From Calendula officinalis (taxonomy: Eukaryota; Streptophyta; Magnoliopsida; Asterales; Asteraceae), in contig OY970824.1 in the NCBI GenBank assembly GCA_963853835.1, positions 47,083,104 through 47,147,103 of the forward strand: a stretch of DNA of 64,000 bases, given 5' to 3'. Position 1 is the stretch's first letter. Each line of letters begins with the position of its first letter. The notes beneath the pieces are model-generated. The model did no database searches, was not told where the DNA came from, and saw only the letters and a program-made list of their open reading frames with translations. A program made the translations under genes and the position numbers. Of the stretch, positions 1 to 12,500 are shown one piece after another.

Positions 1-3000
1 GAGGATGATGTTATGGCCGAGGTTGTAGTTCGGGCCAAGGTCGGAGTTCGGGCCGAGGTTGAAGTTCGGGCCGAGGTTGAAGTTCGGGCCGAAAATGAAG
101 TTCGGGCCGGGAACAGTGAAGAGTTCGGGTCGAACTTGTTCTTGGCAGTGACGAACGAACCGGCTATTTTGGTTACTCGTGGGCGTGAAACGGACACCCG
201 AGCTGAAAGTTATGAATGTTTTAGTATAGCACCTTTTGTCACACAATCATGGATATTGAAGAGTTCGGGCCGAAGAGGGATGTTCCGGCCGATTTGGTGT
301 TCGGGCCGAAGTGGGATGTTCGGGCCGAAGTGGTGTTCGGGCTGAAGTTCGGTGTTCGGGCCGAGAATGATGTTCGGGCCGAGGTCGGAGTTCGGGCCGA
401 GGTTGGAGTTCGGGCAGAAAATGAAGTTCGGGCCGAAAATGAAGTTCGGGCCGGGAACAGTGAAGAGTTCGGGCCGAACTTGTTCTTGGCAGTGACGAAC
501 GAACCAGCTATTTTGCTTACTCGTGGGCGTGAAACGGACACCCGAACTGAAAGTTATGAATGTTTTAGTATAGCACCTTTTGTCACACAATCTTGGATAT
601 TGAAGAGTTCGGGCCGAAGAGTGATGTTCGGGCCGAAGTGGTGTTCGTGCCGAAGTGGGATGTTCGGGCCGAAGTGGTGTTCGGGCCGAAGTTCGGTGTT
701 CGTGCCGAGGATGATGTTCGGGCCGAGGTTGAAGTTCGGGCCGAAAATGAAGTTCGGGCCGGGAACAGTGAAGAGTTCGGGCCGAACTTGTTCTTGGCAG
801 TGATGAACGAACCATCTATTTTGGTTACTCGTGGGCGTGAAACGGACACCCGAGCTGAAAGTTATGAATGTTTTAGTATAGCACATTTTGTCACACAATC
901 TTGGATATTGAAGAGTTCGGGCCGAAGAGGGATGTTCGGGCCGAAGTGGTGTACGGGCCGAAGTGGGATGTTCGGGCCGAAGTGGTGTTCGTGCCGAAGT
1001 TCGGTGTTCGGGCCGAGCATGATGTTCGGTCCGAGGTTGAAGTTCGGGCCGAGGTCGGAGTTCGGGCCGAGGTCGGAGTTCGGGCCGAGGTTGAAGTTCG
1101 GGCCGAAAATGAAGTTCGGGCCGGGAACAGTGAAGAGTTCGGGCACCTTTTGTCACACAATCTTGGATATTGAAGAGTTCGGGCCGAAGAGTGATGTTCG
1201 GGGCGAAGTGGTGTTCGGGCCGAAGTGGGATGGTCGGGCCGAAGTGGTGTTCGGGCCGAAGTTCGGTGTTCGGGCCAAGGATGATGTTATGGCCGAGGTT
1301 GTAGTTCGGGCCGAGGTCGGAGTTCGGGCCGAGGTTGAAGTTCGGGCCGAGGTTGAAGTTCGGGCCGAAAATGAAGTTCGGGCCGGGAACAGTGAAGAGT
1401 TCTGGTCGAACTTGTTCTTGGCAGTGACGAACGAACCGGCTATTTTGGTTACTCGTGGGCGTGAAACGGACACCCGAGCTGAAAGTTATGAATGTTTTAG
1501 TATAGCACCTTTTGTCACACAATCATGGATATTGAAGAGTTCGGGCCGAAGAGGGATGTTCCGGCCGATGTGGTGTTCGGGCCGAAGTGGGATGTTCGGG
1601 CCGAAGTGGTGTTCGGGCTGAAGTTCGGTGTTCGGGCCGAGAATGATGTTCGGGCCGAGGTCGGAGTTCGGGCCGAGGTTGGAGTTCGGGCCGAAAATGA
1701 AGTTCAGGCCGGGAACAGTGAAGAGTTCGGGCACCTTTTGTCACACAATCTTGGATATTGAAGAGTTCGGGCCGAAGAGTGATGTTCGGGCCGAAGTGGT
1801 GTTCGGGCCGAAGTGGGATGGTCGGGCCGAAGTGGTGTTCGGGCCGAAGTTCGGTGTTCGGGCCGAGGATGATGTTATGGCCGAGGTTGTAGTTCGGGCC
1901 GAGGTCGGAGTTCGGGCCGAGGTTGAAGTTCGGGCCGAGGTTGAAGTTCGGGCCGAAAATGAAGTTCGGGCCGGGAACAGTGAAGAGTTCGGGTCGAACT
2001 TATTCTTGGCAGTGACGAACGAACCGGCTATTTTGGTTACTCGTGGGCGTGAAACGGACACCCGAGCTGAAAGTTATGAATGTTTTAGTATAGCACCTTT
2101 TGTCACACAATCATGGATATTGAAGAGTTCGGGCCGAAGAGGGATGTTCCGGCCGATTTGGTGTTCGGGCCGAAGTGGGATGTTCGGGCCGAAGTGGTGT
2201 TCGGGCTGAAGTTTGGTGTTCGGGCCGAGAATGATGTTCGGGCCGAGGTCGGAGTTCGGGCCGAGGTTGGAGTTCGGGCCGAAAATGAAGTTCGGGCCGG
2301 GAACAGTGAAGAGTTCGGGCCGAACTTGTTCTTGGCAGTGACGAACGAACCGACTATTTTGGTTACTCGTGGGCGTGAAACGGACACCCGAGCTGAAAGT
2401 TATGAATGTTTTAGTATAGCACCTTTTGTCACACAATCATGGATATTGAAGAGTTCGGGCCGAAGAGGGATGTTCCGGCCGAAGTGGTGTTCGGGCCGAA
2501 GTGGGATGTTCGAGCCGAAGTGGTGTTCGGGCTGAAGTTCAGTGTTCGGGCTGAGGATGATGTTCGAGCCGAGGTTGAAGTTTGGGCCGAGGTTGGAGTT
2601 CGGGCCGAGGTTGAAGTTCGGGCCGAAAATGAAGTTCGGGCCGGGAACAGTGAAGAGTTCGGGCCGAACTTGTTCTTGGCAGTGACGAGCGAACCAACTA
2701 TTTTGCTTACTCGTGGGCGTGAAACGGACACCCGAACTGAAAGTTATGAATGTTCTAGTATAGCACCTTTTGTCACACAATCTTGGATATTGAAGAGTTC
2801 GGGCCGAAGAGTGATGTTCGGGCCGAAGTGGTGTTCGGGCCGAAGTGGGATGTTCGGGCCGAAGTGGTGTTCGGGCCGAAGTTCAGTGTTCGGGCCGAGG
2901 ATGATGTTCGGGCCGAGGTTGAAGTTCGGGCCGAGGTCGGAGTTCGGGCCGAGGTTGAAGTTCGGGCCGAAAATGAAGTTCGGGCCGGGAACAGTGAAGA

Positions 3001-6000
3001 GTTCGGGCCGACCTTGTTCTTGGCAGTGACGAACGAACCAGCTATTTTGCTTACTCGTGGGCGTGAAACGGACACCCGAGCTGAAAGTTATGAATGTTTT
3101 AGTATAGCACCTTTTGTCACACAATCATGGATATTGAAGAGTTCGGGCCGAAGAGGGATGTTCCGGCCGATGTGGTGTTCGGGCCGAAGTGGGATGTTCG
3201 GGCCGAAGTGGTGTTCGGGCTGAAGTTCGGTGTTCGGGCCGAGAATGATGTTCGGGCCGATGTCGGAGTTCGGGCCGAGGTTGGAGTTCGGGCCGAAAAT
3301 GAAGTTCGGGCCGAAAATGAAGTTCGGTCCGGGAACAGTGAAGAGTTCGGGCACCTTTTGTCACACAATCTTGGATATTGAAGAGTTCGGGCCGAAGAGT
3401 GATGTTCGGGCCGAAGTGGGATGGTCGGGCCGAAGTGGTGTTCGGGCCGAAGTTCGGTGTTCGGGCCGAGGATGATGTTATGGCCGAGGTTGTAGTTCGG
3501 GCCGAGGTCGGAGTTCGGGCCGAGGTTGAAGTTCGGGCCGAGGTTGAAGTTCGGGCCGAAAATGAAGTTCGGGCCGGGAACAGTGAAGAGTTCGGGTCGA
3601 ACTTGTTCTTGGCAGTGACGAACGAACCGGCTATTTTGGTTACTCGTGGGCGTGAAACGGACACCCGAGCTGAAAGTTATGAATGTTTTAGTATAGCACC
3701 TTTTGTCACACAATCATGGATATTGAAGAGTTCGGGCCGAAGAGGGATGTTCCGGCCGATTTGGTGTTCGGGCCGAAGTGGGATGTTCGGGCCGAAGTGG
3801 TGTTCGGGCTGAAGTTCGGTGTTCGGGCCGAGAATGATGTTCGGGCCGAGGTCGGAGTTCGGGCCGAGGTTGGAGTTCGGGCAGAAAATGAAGTTCGGGC
3901 CGAAAATGAAGTTCGGGCCGGGAACAGTGAAGAGTTCGGGCCGAACTTGTTCTTGGCAGTGACGAACGAACCAGCTATTTTGCTTACTCGTGGGCGTGAA
4001 ACGGACACCCGAACTGAAAGTTATGAATGTTTTAGTATAGCACCTTTTGTCACACAATCTGGGATATTGAAGAGTTCGGGCCGAAGAGTGATGTTCGGGC
4101 CGAAGTGGTGTTCGTGCCGAAGTGGGATGTTCGGGCCGAAGTGGTGTTCGGGCCGAAGTTCGGTGTTCGTGCCGAGGATGATGTTCGGGCCGAGGTTGAA
4201 GTTCGGGCCGAAAATGAAGTTCGGGCCGGGAACAGTGAAGAGTTCGGGCCGAACTTGTTCTTGGCAGTGATGAACGAACCATCTATTTTGGTTACTCGTG
4301 GGCGTGAAACGGACACCCGAGCTGAAAGTTATGAATGTTTTAGTATAGCACATTTTGTCACACAATCTTGGATATTGAAGAGTTCGGGCCGAAGAGGGAT
4401 GTTCGGGCCGAAGTGGTGTTCGGGCCGAAGTGGGATGTTCGGGCCGAAGTGGTGTTCGGGCCGAAGTTCGGTGTTCGGGCCGAGCATGATGTTCGGTCCG
4501 AGGTTGAAGTTCGGGCCGAGGTCGGAGTTCGGGCCGAGGTCGGAGTTCGGGCCGAGGTTGAAGTTCGGGCCGAAAATGAAGTTCGGGCCGGGAACAGTGA
4601 AGAGTTCGGGCACCTTTTGTCACACAATCTTGGATATTGAAGAGTTCGGGCCGAAGAGTGATGTTCGGGCCGAAGTGGTGTTCGGGCCGAAGTGGGATGG
4701 TCGGGCCGAAGTGGTGTTCGGGCCGAAGTTCGGTGTTCGGGCCGAGGATGATGTTATGGCCGAGGTTGTAGTTCGGGCCGAGGTCGGAGTTCGGGCCGAG
4801 GTTGAAGTGCGGGCCGAGGTTGAAGTTCGGGCCGAAAATGAAGTTCGGGCCGGGAACAGTGAAGAGTTCTGGTCGAACTTGTTCTTGGCAGTGACGAACG
4901 AACCGGCTATTTTGGTTACTCGTGGGCGTGAAACGGACACCCGAGCTGAAAGTTATGAATGTTTTAGTATAGCACCTTTTGTCACACAATCATGGATATT
5001 GAAGAGTTCGGGCCGAAGAGGGATGTTCCGGCCGATGTGGTGTTCGGGCCGAAGTGGGATGTTCGGGCCGAAGTGGTGTTCGGGCTGAAGTTCGGTGTTC
5101 GGGCCGAGAATGATGTTCGGGCCGAGGTCGGAGTTCGGGCCGAGGTTGGAGTTCGGGCCGAAAATGAAGTTCGGGCCGGGAACAGTGAAGAGTTCGGGCA
5201 CCTTTTGTCACACAATCTTGGATATTGAAGAGTTCGGGCCGAAGAGTGATGTTCGGGCCGAAGTGGTGTTCGGGCCGAAGTGGGATGGTCGGGCCGAAGT
5301 GGTGTTCGGGCCGAAGTTCGGTGTTCGGGCCGAGGATGATGTTATGGCCGAGGTTGTAGTTCGGGCCGAGGTCGGAGTTCGGGCCGAGGTTGAAGTTCGG
5401 GCCGAGGTTGAAGTTCGGGCCGAAAATGAAGTTCGGGCCGGGAACAGTGAAGAGTTCGGGTCGAACTTGTACTTGGCAGTGACGAACGAACCGGCTATTT
5501 TGGTTACTCGTGGGCGTGAAACGGACACCCGAGCTGAAAGTTATGAATGTTTTAGTATAGCACCTTTTGTCACACAATCATGGATATTGAAGAGTTCGGG
5601 CCGAAGAGGGATGTTCCGGCCGATTTGGTGTTCGGGCCGAAGTGGGATGTTCGGGCCGAAGTGGTGTTCGGGCCGAAGTGGTGTTCGGGCTGAAGTTCGG
5701 TGTTCGGGCCGAGAATGATGTTCGGGCCGAGGTCGGAGTTCGGGCCGAGGTTGGAGTTCGGGCCGAAAATGAAGTTCGGGCCGGGAACAGTGAAGAGTTC
5801 GGGCCGAACTTGTTCTTGGCAGTGACGAACGAACCGGCTATTTTGGTTACTCGTGGGCGTGAAACGGACACCCGAGCTGAAAGTTATGAATGTTTTAGTA
5901 TAGCACCTTTTGTCACACAATCATGGATATTGAAGAGTTCGGGCCGAAGAGGGATGTTCCGGCCGAAGTGGTGTTCGGGCCGAAGTGGGATGTTCGAGCC

Positions 6001-6550
6001 GAAGTGGTGTTCGGGCTGAAGTTCGGTGTTCGGGCTGAGGATGATGTTCGAGCCGAGGTTGAAGTTTGGGCCGAGGTTGGAGTTCGGGCCGAGGTTGAAG
6101 TTCGGGCCGAAAATGAAGTTCGGGCCGGGAACAGTGAAGAGTTCGGGCCGAACTTGTTCTTGGCAGTGACGAGCGAACCAACTATTTTGCTTACTCGTGG
6201 GCGTGAAACGGACACCCGAACTGAAAGTTATGAATGTTCTAGTATAGCACCTTTTGTCACACAATCTTGGATATTGAAGAGTTCGGGCCGAAGAGTGATG
6301 TTCGGGCCGAAGTGGTGTTCGGGCCGAAGTGGTGTTCGGGCCGAAGTTCAGTGTTCGGGCCGAGGATGATGTTCGGGCCGAGGTTGAAGTTCGGGCCGAG
6401 GTCGGAGTTCGGGCCGAGGTTGAAGTTCGGGCCGAAAATGAAGTTCGGGCCGGGAACAGTGAAGAGTTCGGGCCGACCTTGTTCTTGGCAGTGACGAACG
6501 AACCAGCTATTTTGCTTACTCGTGGGCGTGAAACGGACACCCGAACTGAA
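1..6550 (+). repeat. Higher-order duplication, offset about 3467 bp (11 monomers)
   Basis: Monomers starting at 249, 593, 901, 1525, 2113, 2439 and 2783 reappear with their private variants at 3716, about 4062, 4368, 4992, about 5580, 5923 and 6267. The offset is 3467, rising to 3484 after one extra 17-bp subrepeat near 5660. Shared private variants include a G-to-A change in GTTCAGTG and the sequence GGCCGACCTTG. The left copy may extend beyond the window. Confidence 0.85.
2783..3126 (+). repeat. Representative 344-bp satellite monomer
   Basis: This copy shows the common layout. It opens with TTGGATATTGAAGAG, then subrepeats of 19, 17, 19, 17 and 19 bp (variants of TTCGGGCCGAAGTGGGATG and TTCGGGCCGAAGTGGTG), then 18-bp units ending GATGATG, GTTGAAG, GTCGGAG, GTTGAAG and AAATGAAG, then a 23-bp unit containing GGGAACAGTG. 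The last TTCGGGCC leads into the non-subrepeat segment with GTGGGCGTGAAACGGACACC and CACCTTTTGTCACACAATC. The order of subrepeat variants is kept from monomer to monomer, so the compound 344-bp unit, not the 18-mer, is now the unit being amplified. Confidence 0.9.
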
Positions 6551-9500
6551 AGTTATGAATGTTTTAGTATAGCACCTTTTGTCACACAATCTTGGATATT
6601 GAAGAGTTCGGGCCGAAGAGTGATGTTCGGGCCGAAGTGGTGTTCGGGCCGAAGTGGGATGTTCGGGCCGAAGTGGTGTTCGGGTCGAAGTTCGGTGTTC
6701 GGGCCGAGGATGATGTTCGGGCCGAGGTTGAAGTTCGGGCCGAGGTCGGAGTTCGGGCCGAGGTTGAAGTTCGGGCCGAGGTTGAAGTTCGGGCCGAAAA
6801 TGAAGTTCGGGCCGGGAACAGTGAAGAGTTCGGGCCGAACTTGTTCTTGGCAGTGACGAACGAACCAACTATTTTGGTTACTCGTGGGCGTGAAACGGAC
6901 ACCCGAGCAGAAAGTTATGAATGTTTTAGTATATCACCTTTTGTCACACAATCTTGGATATTGAAGAGTTAGTGCCGAAGAGGGATGTTCGGGACGAAGT
7001 GGTGTTCGGGCCGAAGTGGGATGTTCGGGCCGAAGTGGTGTTCGGGCCGAAGTTCGGTGTTCGGGCCGAGCATGATGTTCGGGCCGAGGTTGAAGTTCGG
7101 GCCGAGGTCGGAGTTTGGGCCGAGGTTGAAGTTCGGGCCGGGAACAGTGAAGAGTTCGGGCCGAACTTGTTCTTGGCAGTGACGAACGAACCAGCTATTT
7201 TGCTTACTCGTGGGCGTGAAACGGACACCCGAACTGAAAGTTATGAATGTTTTAGAATGGCACCTTTTGTCACACAATCTTGGATATTGAAGAGTTCGGG
7301 CCGAAGAGTGATGTTCGGGCCGAAGTGGTGTTCGGGCCGAAGTGGGATGTTCGGGCCGAAGTGGTGTTCGGGTCGAAGTTCGGTGTTCGGGCCGAGGATG
7401 ATGTTCGGGCCGAGGTTGAAGTTCGGGCCGAGGTCGGAGTTCGGGCCGAGGTTGAAGTTCGGGCCGAGGTTGAAGTTCGGGCCGAAAATGAAGTTCGGGC
7501 CGGGAACAGTGAAGAGTTCGGGCCGAACTTGTTCTTGGCTGTGACGAACGAACCAACTATTTTGGTTACTCGTGGGCGTGAAACGGACACCCGAGCAGAA
7601 AGTTATGAATGTTTTAGTATAGCACCTTTGTCACACAATCTTGGATATTGAAGAGTTCGTGCCGAAGAGGGATGTTCGGGCCGAAGTGGTGTTCGGGCCG
7701 AAGTGGGATGTTCGGGCCGAAGTGGTGTTCGGGCCGAAGTTCGGTGTTCGGGCCGAGCATGATGTTCGGGCCAAGGTTGAAGTTCGGGCCGAGGTCGGAG
7801 TTCGGGCCGAGGTTGAAGTTCGGGCCGAAAATGAAGTTCGGGCCGGGAACAGTGAAGAGTTCGGGCCGAACTTGTTCTTGGCAGTGACGAACGAACCAGC
7901 TATTTTGCTTACTCGTGGGCGTGAAACGGACACCCGAACTGAAAGTTATGAATGTTTTAGTATAGCACCTTTTGTCACACAATCTTGGATATTGAAGAGT
8001 TCGGGCCGAAGAGTGATGTTCGGGCCGAAGTGGTGTTCGGGCCGAAGTGGTGTTCGGGCCGAAGTTCGGTGTTCGGGCCGAGGATGATGTTCTGGCCGAG
8101 GTTGAAGTTCGGGCTGAGGTCGGAGTTCGGGCTGAAAATGAAGTTCGGGCCGGGAACAGTGAAGAGTTCGGGCCGAACTAGTTCTTGGCAGTGACGAACG
8201 AACCAGCTATTTTGGTTACTCGTGGGCGTGAAACGGACACCCGAGCTGAAAGTTATGAATGTTTTAGTATAGCACCTTTTGTCACACAATCTTGGATATT
8301 GAAGAGTTCGTGCCGAAGAGGGATGTTCGGGCCGAAGTGGTGTTCGGGCGGAAGTGGGATGTTTGGGCCGAAGTGGTGTTCGGGCCGAAGTTCGGTGTTC
8401 GGGCCGAGCATGACGTTCGGGCCGAGGTTGAAGTTCGGGCCGAGGTCGGAGTTCGGGCCGAGGTGGAAGTTCGGGCCGAGGTTGAAGTTCGGGCCGAGGT
8501 TGAAGTTCGGGCCGAAAATGAAGTTCGGGCCGGGAACAGTGAAGAGTTCGGGCCGAACTTGTTCTTGGCAGTGACGAACGAACCAGCTATTTTGGTTACT
8601 CGTGGGCGTGAAACGGACACCCGAGCTGAAAGTTATGAATGTTTTAGTATAGAACCTTTTGTCACACAATCTTGGATATTGAAGAGTTCGTGCCGAAGAG
8701 GGATGTTCGGGCCGAAGTGGTGTTCGGGCCGAAGTGGGATGTTCGGGCCGAAGTTCGGTGTTCAGGCCGAGCATGATGTTCGGGCCGAGGTTGAAGTTCG
8801 GGCCGAGGTCGGAGTTCGGGCCGAGGTTGAAGTTCAGGCCGAGGTTGAAGTTCGGGCCGAAAATGAAGTTCTGGCCGGGAATAGTGAAGAGTTCGGGCCG
8901 AACTTGTTCTTGGCAGTGACGAACGAACCAGCTATTTTGCTTACTCGTGGGCGTGAAACGGACACCCGAACTGAAACTTATGAATGTTTTAGTATAGCAC
9001 CTTTTGTCACACAATCTTGGATATTGAAGAGTTCGGGCCGAAGAGTGATGTTCTGGCCGAAGTGGTGTTCGGGCCGAAGTGGGATGTTCGGGCCGAAGTG
9101 GTGTTCGGGCCGAAGTTAGGTGTTCAGGACGAGCATGATGTTCGGGCCGAGGTTGAAGTTCGGGACGAGGTCGGAGTTCGGGCCGAGGTTGAAGTTCGGG
9201 CCGAAAATGTAGTTCGGGCCGGGAATAGTGAAGAGTTCGGGCCGAACTTGTTCTTGGCAGTGACGAACGAACCAGCTATTTTGCTTACTCGTGGGCGTGA
9301 AACGGACACCCGAACTGAAAGTTATGAATGTTTTAGTATAGCACCTTTTGTCACACAATCTTGGATATTGAAGAGTTCGGGCCGAAGAGTGATGTTCGGG
9401 CCGAAGTGGTGTTCGGGCCGAAGTGGGATGTTCGGGCCGAAGTGGTGTTCGGGACGAAGTTCGGTGTTCGGGCCGAGCATGATGTTCGGGCCGAGGTTGA

Positions 9501-12500
9501 AGTTCGGGCCGAGGTCGGAGTTCGGGCTGAGGTTGAAGTTCGGGCCGAGATTGAAGTTCGGGCCGAAAATGAAGTTCGGGTCGGGAACAGTGAAGAGTTC
9601 GGGCCGAACTTGTTCTTGGCAGTGACGAACGAACCTGCTATTTTGGTTACTCGTGGGCGTGAAACGGACACCCGAGCTGAAAGTTATGAATGTTTTAGTA
9701 TAGAACCTTTTGTCACACAATCTTGGATATTGAAGAGTTCGTGCCGAAGAGGGATGTTCGGGCCGAAGTGGTGTTCGGGCCGAAGTGGGATGTTCGGGCC
9801 GAAGTGGTGTTCGGGCCGAAGTTCGGTGTTCAGGCCGAGCATGATGTTCGGGCCGAGGTTGAAGTTCGGGCCGAGGTCGGAGTTCGGGCCGAGGTTGAAG
9901 TTCAGGCCGAGGTTGAAGTTCGGGCCGAAAATGAAGTTCTGGCCGGGAATAGTGAAGAGTTCGGGCCGAACTTGTTCTTGGCAGTGACGAACGAACCAGC
10001 TATTTTGCTTACTCGTGGGCGTGAAACGGACACCCGAACTGAAACTTATGAATGTTTTAGTATAGCACCTTTTGTCACACAATCTTGGATATTGAAGAGT
10101 TCGGGCCGAAGAGTGATGTTCGGGCCGAAGTGGTGTTCGGGCCGAAGTGGGATGTTCGGGCCGAAGTGGTGTTCGGGCCGAAGTTAGGTGTTCAGGACGA
10201 GCATGATGTTCGGGCCGAGGTTGAAGTTCGGGACGAGGTCGGAGTTCGGGCCGAGGTTGAAGTTCGGGCCGAAAATGTAGTTCGGGCCGGGAATAGTGAA
10301 GAGTTCGGGCCGAACTTGTTCTTGGCAGTGACGAACGAACCAGCTATTTTGCTTACTCGTGGGCGTGAAACGGACACCCGAACTGAAAGTTATGAATGTT
10401 TTAGTATAGCACCTTTTGTCACACAATCTTGGATATTGAAGAGTTCGGGCCGAAGAGTGATGTTCGGGCCGAAGTGGTGTTCGGGCCGAAGTGGGATGTT
10501 CGGGCCGAAGTGGGATGTTCGGGCCGAAGTGGTGTTCGGGACGAAGTTCGGTGTTCGGGCCGAGCATGATGTTCGGGCCGAGGTTGAAGTTCGGGCCGAG
10601 GTCGGAGTTCGGGCTGAGGTTGAAGTTCGGGCCGAGATTGAAGTTCGGGCCGAAAATGAAGTTCGGGTCGGGAACAGTGAAGAGTTCGGGCCGAACTTGT
10701 TCTTGGCAGTGACGAACGAACCTGCTATTTTGGTTACTCGTGGGCGTGAAACGGACACCCGAGCTGAAAGTTATGAATGTTTTAGTATAGAACCTTTTGT
10801 CACACAATCTTGGATATTGAAGAGTTCGTGCCGAAGAGGGATGTTCGGGCCGAAGTGGTGTTCGGGCCGAAGTGGGATGTTCGGGCCGAAGTGGTGTTCG
10901 GGCCGAAGTTCGGTGTTCGGGCCGAGCATGATGTTCGGGCCAAGGTTGAAGTTCGGGCCGAGGTCGGAGTTCGGGCCGAGGTTGAAGTTCGGGCCGAAAA
11001 TGAAGTTCGGGCCGGGAACAGTGAAGAGTTCGGGCCGAACTTGTTCTTGGCAGTGACGAACGAACCAGCTATTTTGCTTACTCGTGGGCGTGAAACGGAC
11101 ACCCGAACTGAAAGTTATGAATGTTTTAGTATAGCACCTTTTGTCACACAATCTTGGATATTGAAGAGTTCGGGCCGAAGAGTGATGTTCGGGCCGAAGT
11201 GGTGTTCGGGCCGAAGTGGTGTTCGGGCCGAAGTTCGGTGTTCGGGCCGAGGATGATGTTCTGGCCGAGGTTGAAGTTCGGGCTGAGGTCGGAGTTCGGG
11301 CTGAAAATGAAGTTCGGGCCGGGAACAGTGAAGAGTTCGGGCCGAACTAGTTCTTGGCAGTGACGAACGAACCAGCTATTTTGGTTACTCGTGGGCGTGA
11401 AACGGACACCCGAACTGAAAGTTATGAATGTTTTAGTATAGCACCTTTTGTCACACAATCTTGGATATTGAAGAGTTCGGGCCGAAGAGTGATGTTCGGG
11501 CCGAAGTGGTGTTCGGGCCGAAGTGGTGTTCGGGCCGAAGTTCAGTGTTCGGGCCGAGGATGATGTTCGGGCCGAGGTTGAAGTTCGGGCCGAGGTCGGA
11601 GTTCGGGCCGAGGTTGAAGTTCGGGCCGAAAATGAAGTTCGGGCCGGGAACAGTGAAGAGTTCGGGCCGACCTTGTTCTTGGCAGTGACGAACGAACCAG
11701 CTATTTTGCTTACTCGTGGGCGTGAAACGGACACCCGAACTGAAAGTTATGAATGTTTTAGTATAGCACCTTTTGTCACACAATCTTGGATATTGAAGAG
11801 TTCGGGCCGAAGAGTGATGTTCGGGCCGAAGTGGTGTTCGGGCCGAAGTGGGATGTTCGGGCCGAAGTGGTGTTCGGGTCGAAGTTCGGTGTTCGGGCCG
11901 AGGATGATGTTCGGGCCGAGGTTGAAGTTCGGGCCGAGGTCGGAGTTCGGGCCGAGGTTGAAGTTCGGGCCGAGGTTGAAGTTCGGGCCGAAAATGAAGT
12001 TCGGGCCGGGAACAGTGAAGAGTTCGGGCCGAACTTGTTCTTGGCAGTGACGAACGAACCAACTATTTTGGTTACTCGTGGGCGTGAAACGGACACCCGA
12101 GCAGAAAGTTATGAATGTTTTAGTATATCACCTTTTGTCACACAATCTTGGATATTGAAGAGTTAGTGCCGAAGAGGGATGTTCGGGACGAAGTGGTGTT
12201 CGGGCCGAAGTGGGATGTTCGGGCCGAAGTGGTGTTCGGGCCGAAGTTCGGTGTTCGGGCCGAGCATGATGTTCGGGCCGAGGTTGAAGTTCGGGCCGAG
12301 GTCGGAGTTTGGGCCGAGGTTGAAGTTCGGGCCGGGAACAGTGAAGAGTTCGGGCCGAACTTGTTCTTGGCAGTGACGAACGAACCAGCTATTTTGCTTA
12401 CTCGTGGGCGTGAAACGGACACCCGAACTGAAAGTTATGAATGTTTTAGAATGGCACCTTTTGTCACACAATCTTGGATATTGAAGAGTTCGGGCCGAAG

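Noticed and set aside
2783..2900. CENP-B box resemblance in TTCGGGCCGAAGTGGGA
   Set aside because: The conserved A and the CGGG spacing of the mammalian box do not match, and plants are not known to use that protein in this way.
1..3500. CRISPR-like look of short regular repeats
   Set aside because: There are no unique spacers; the units are contiguous 17-19-bp tandem repeats in a eukaryotic satellite.
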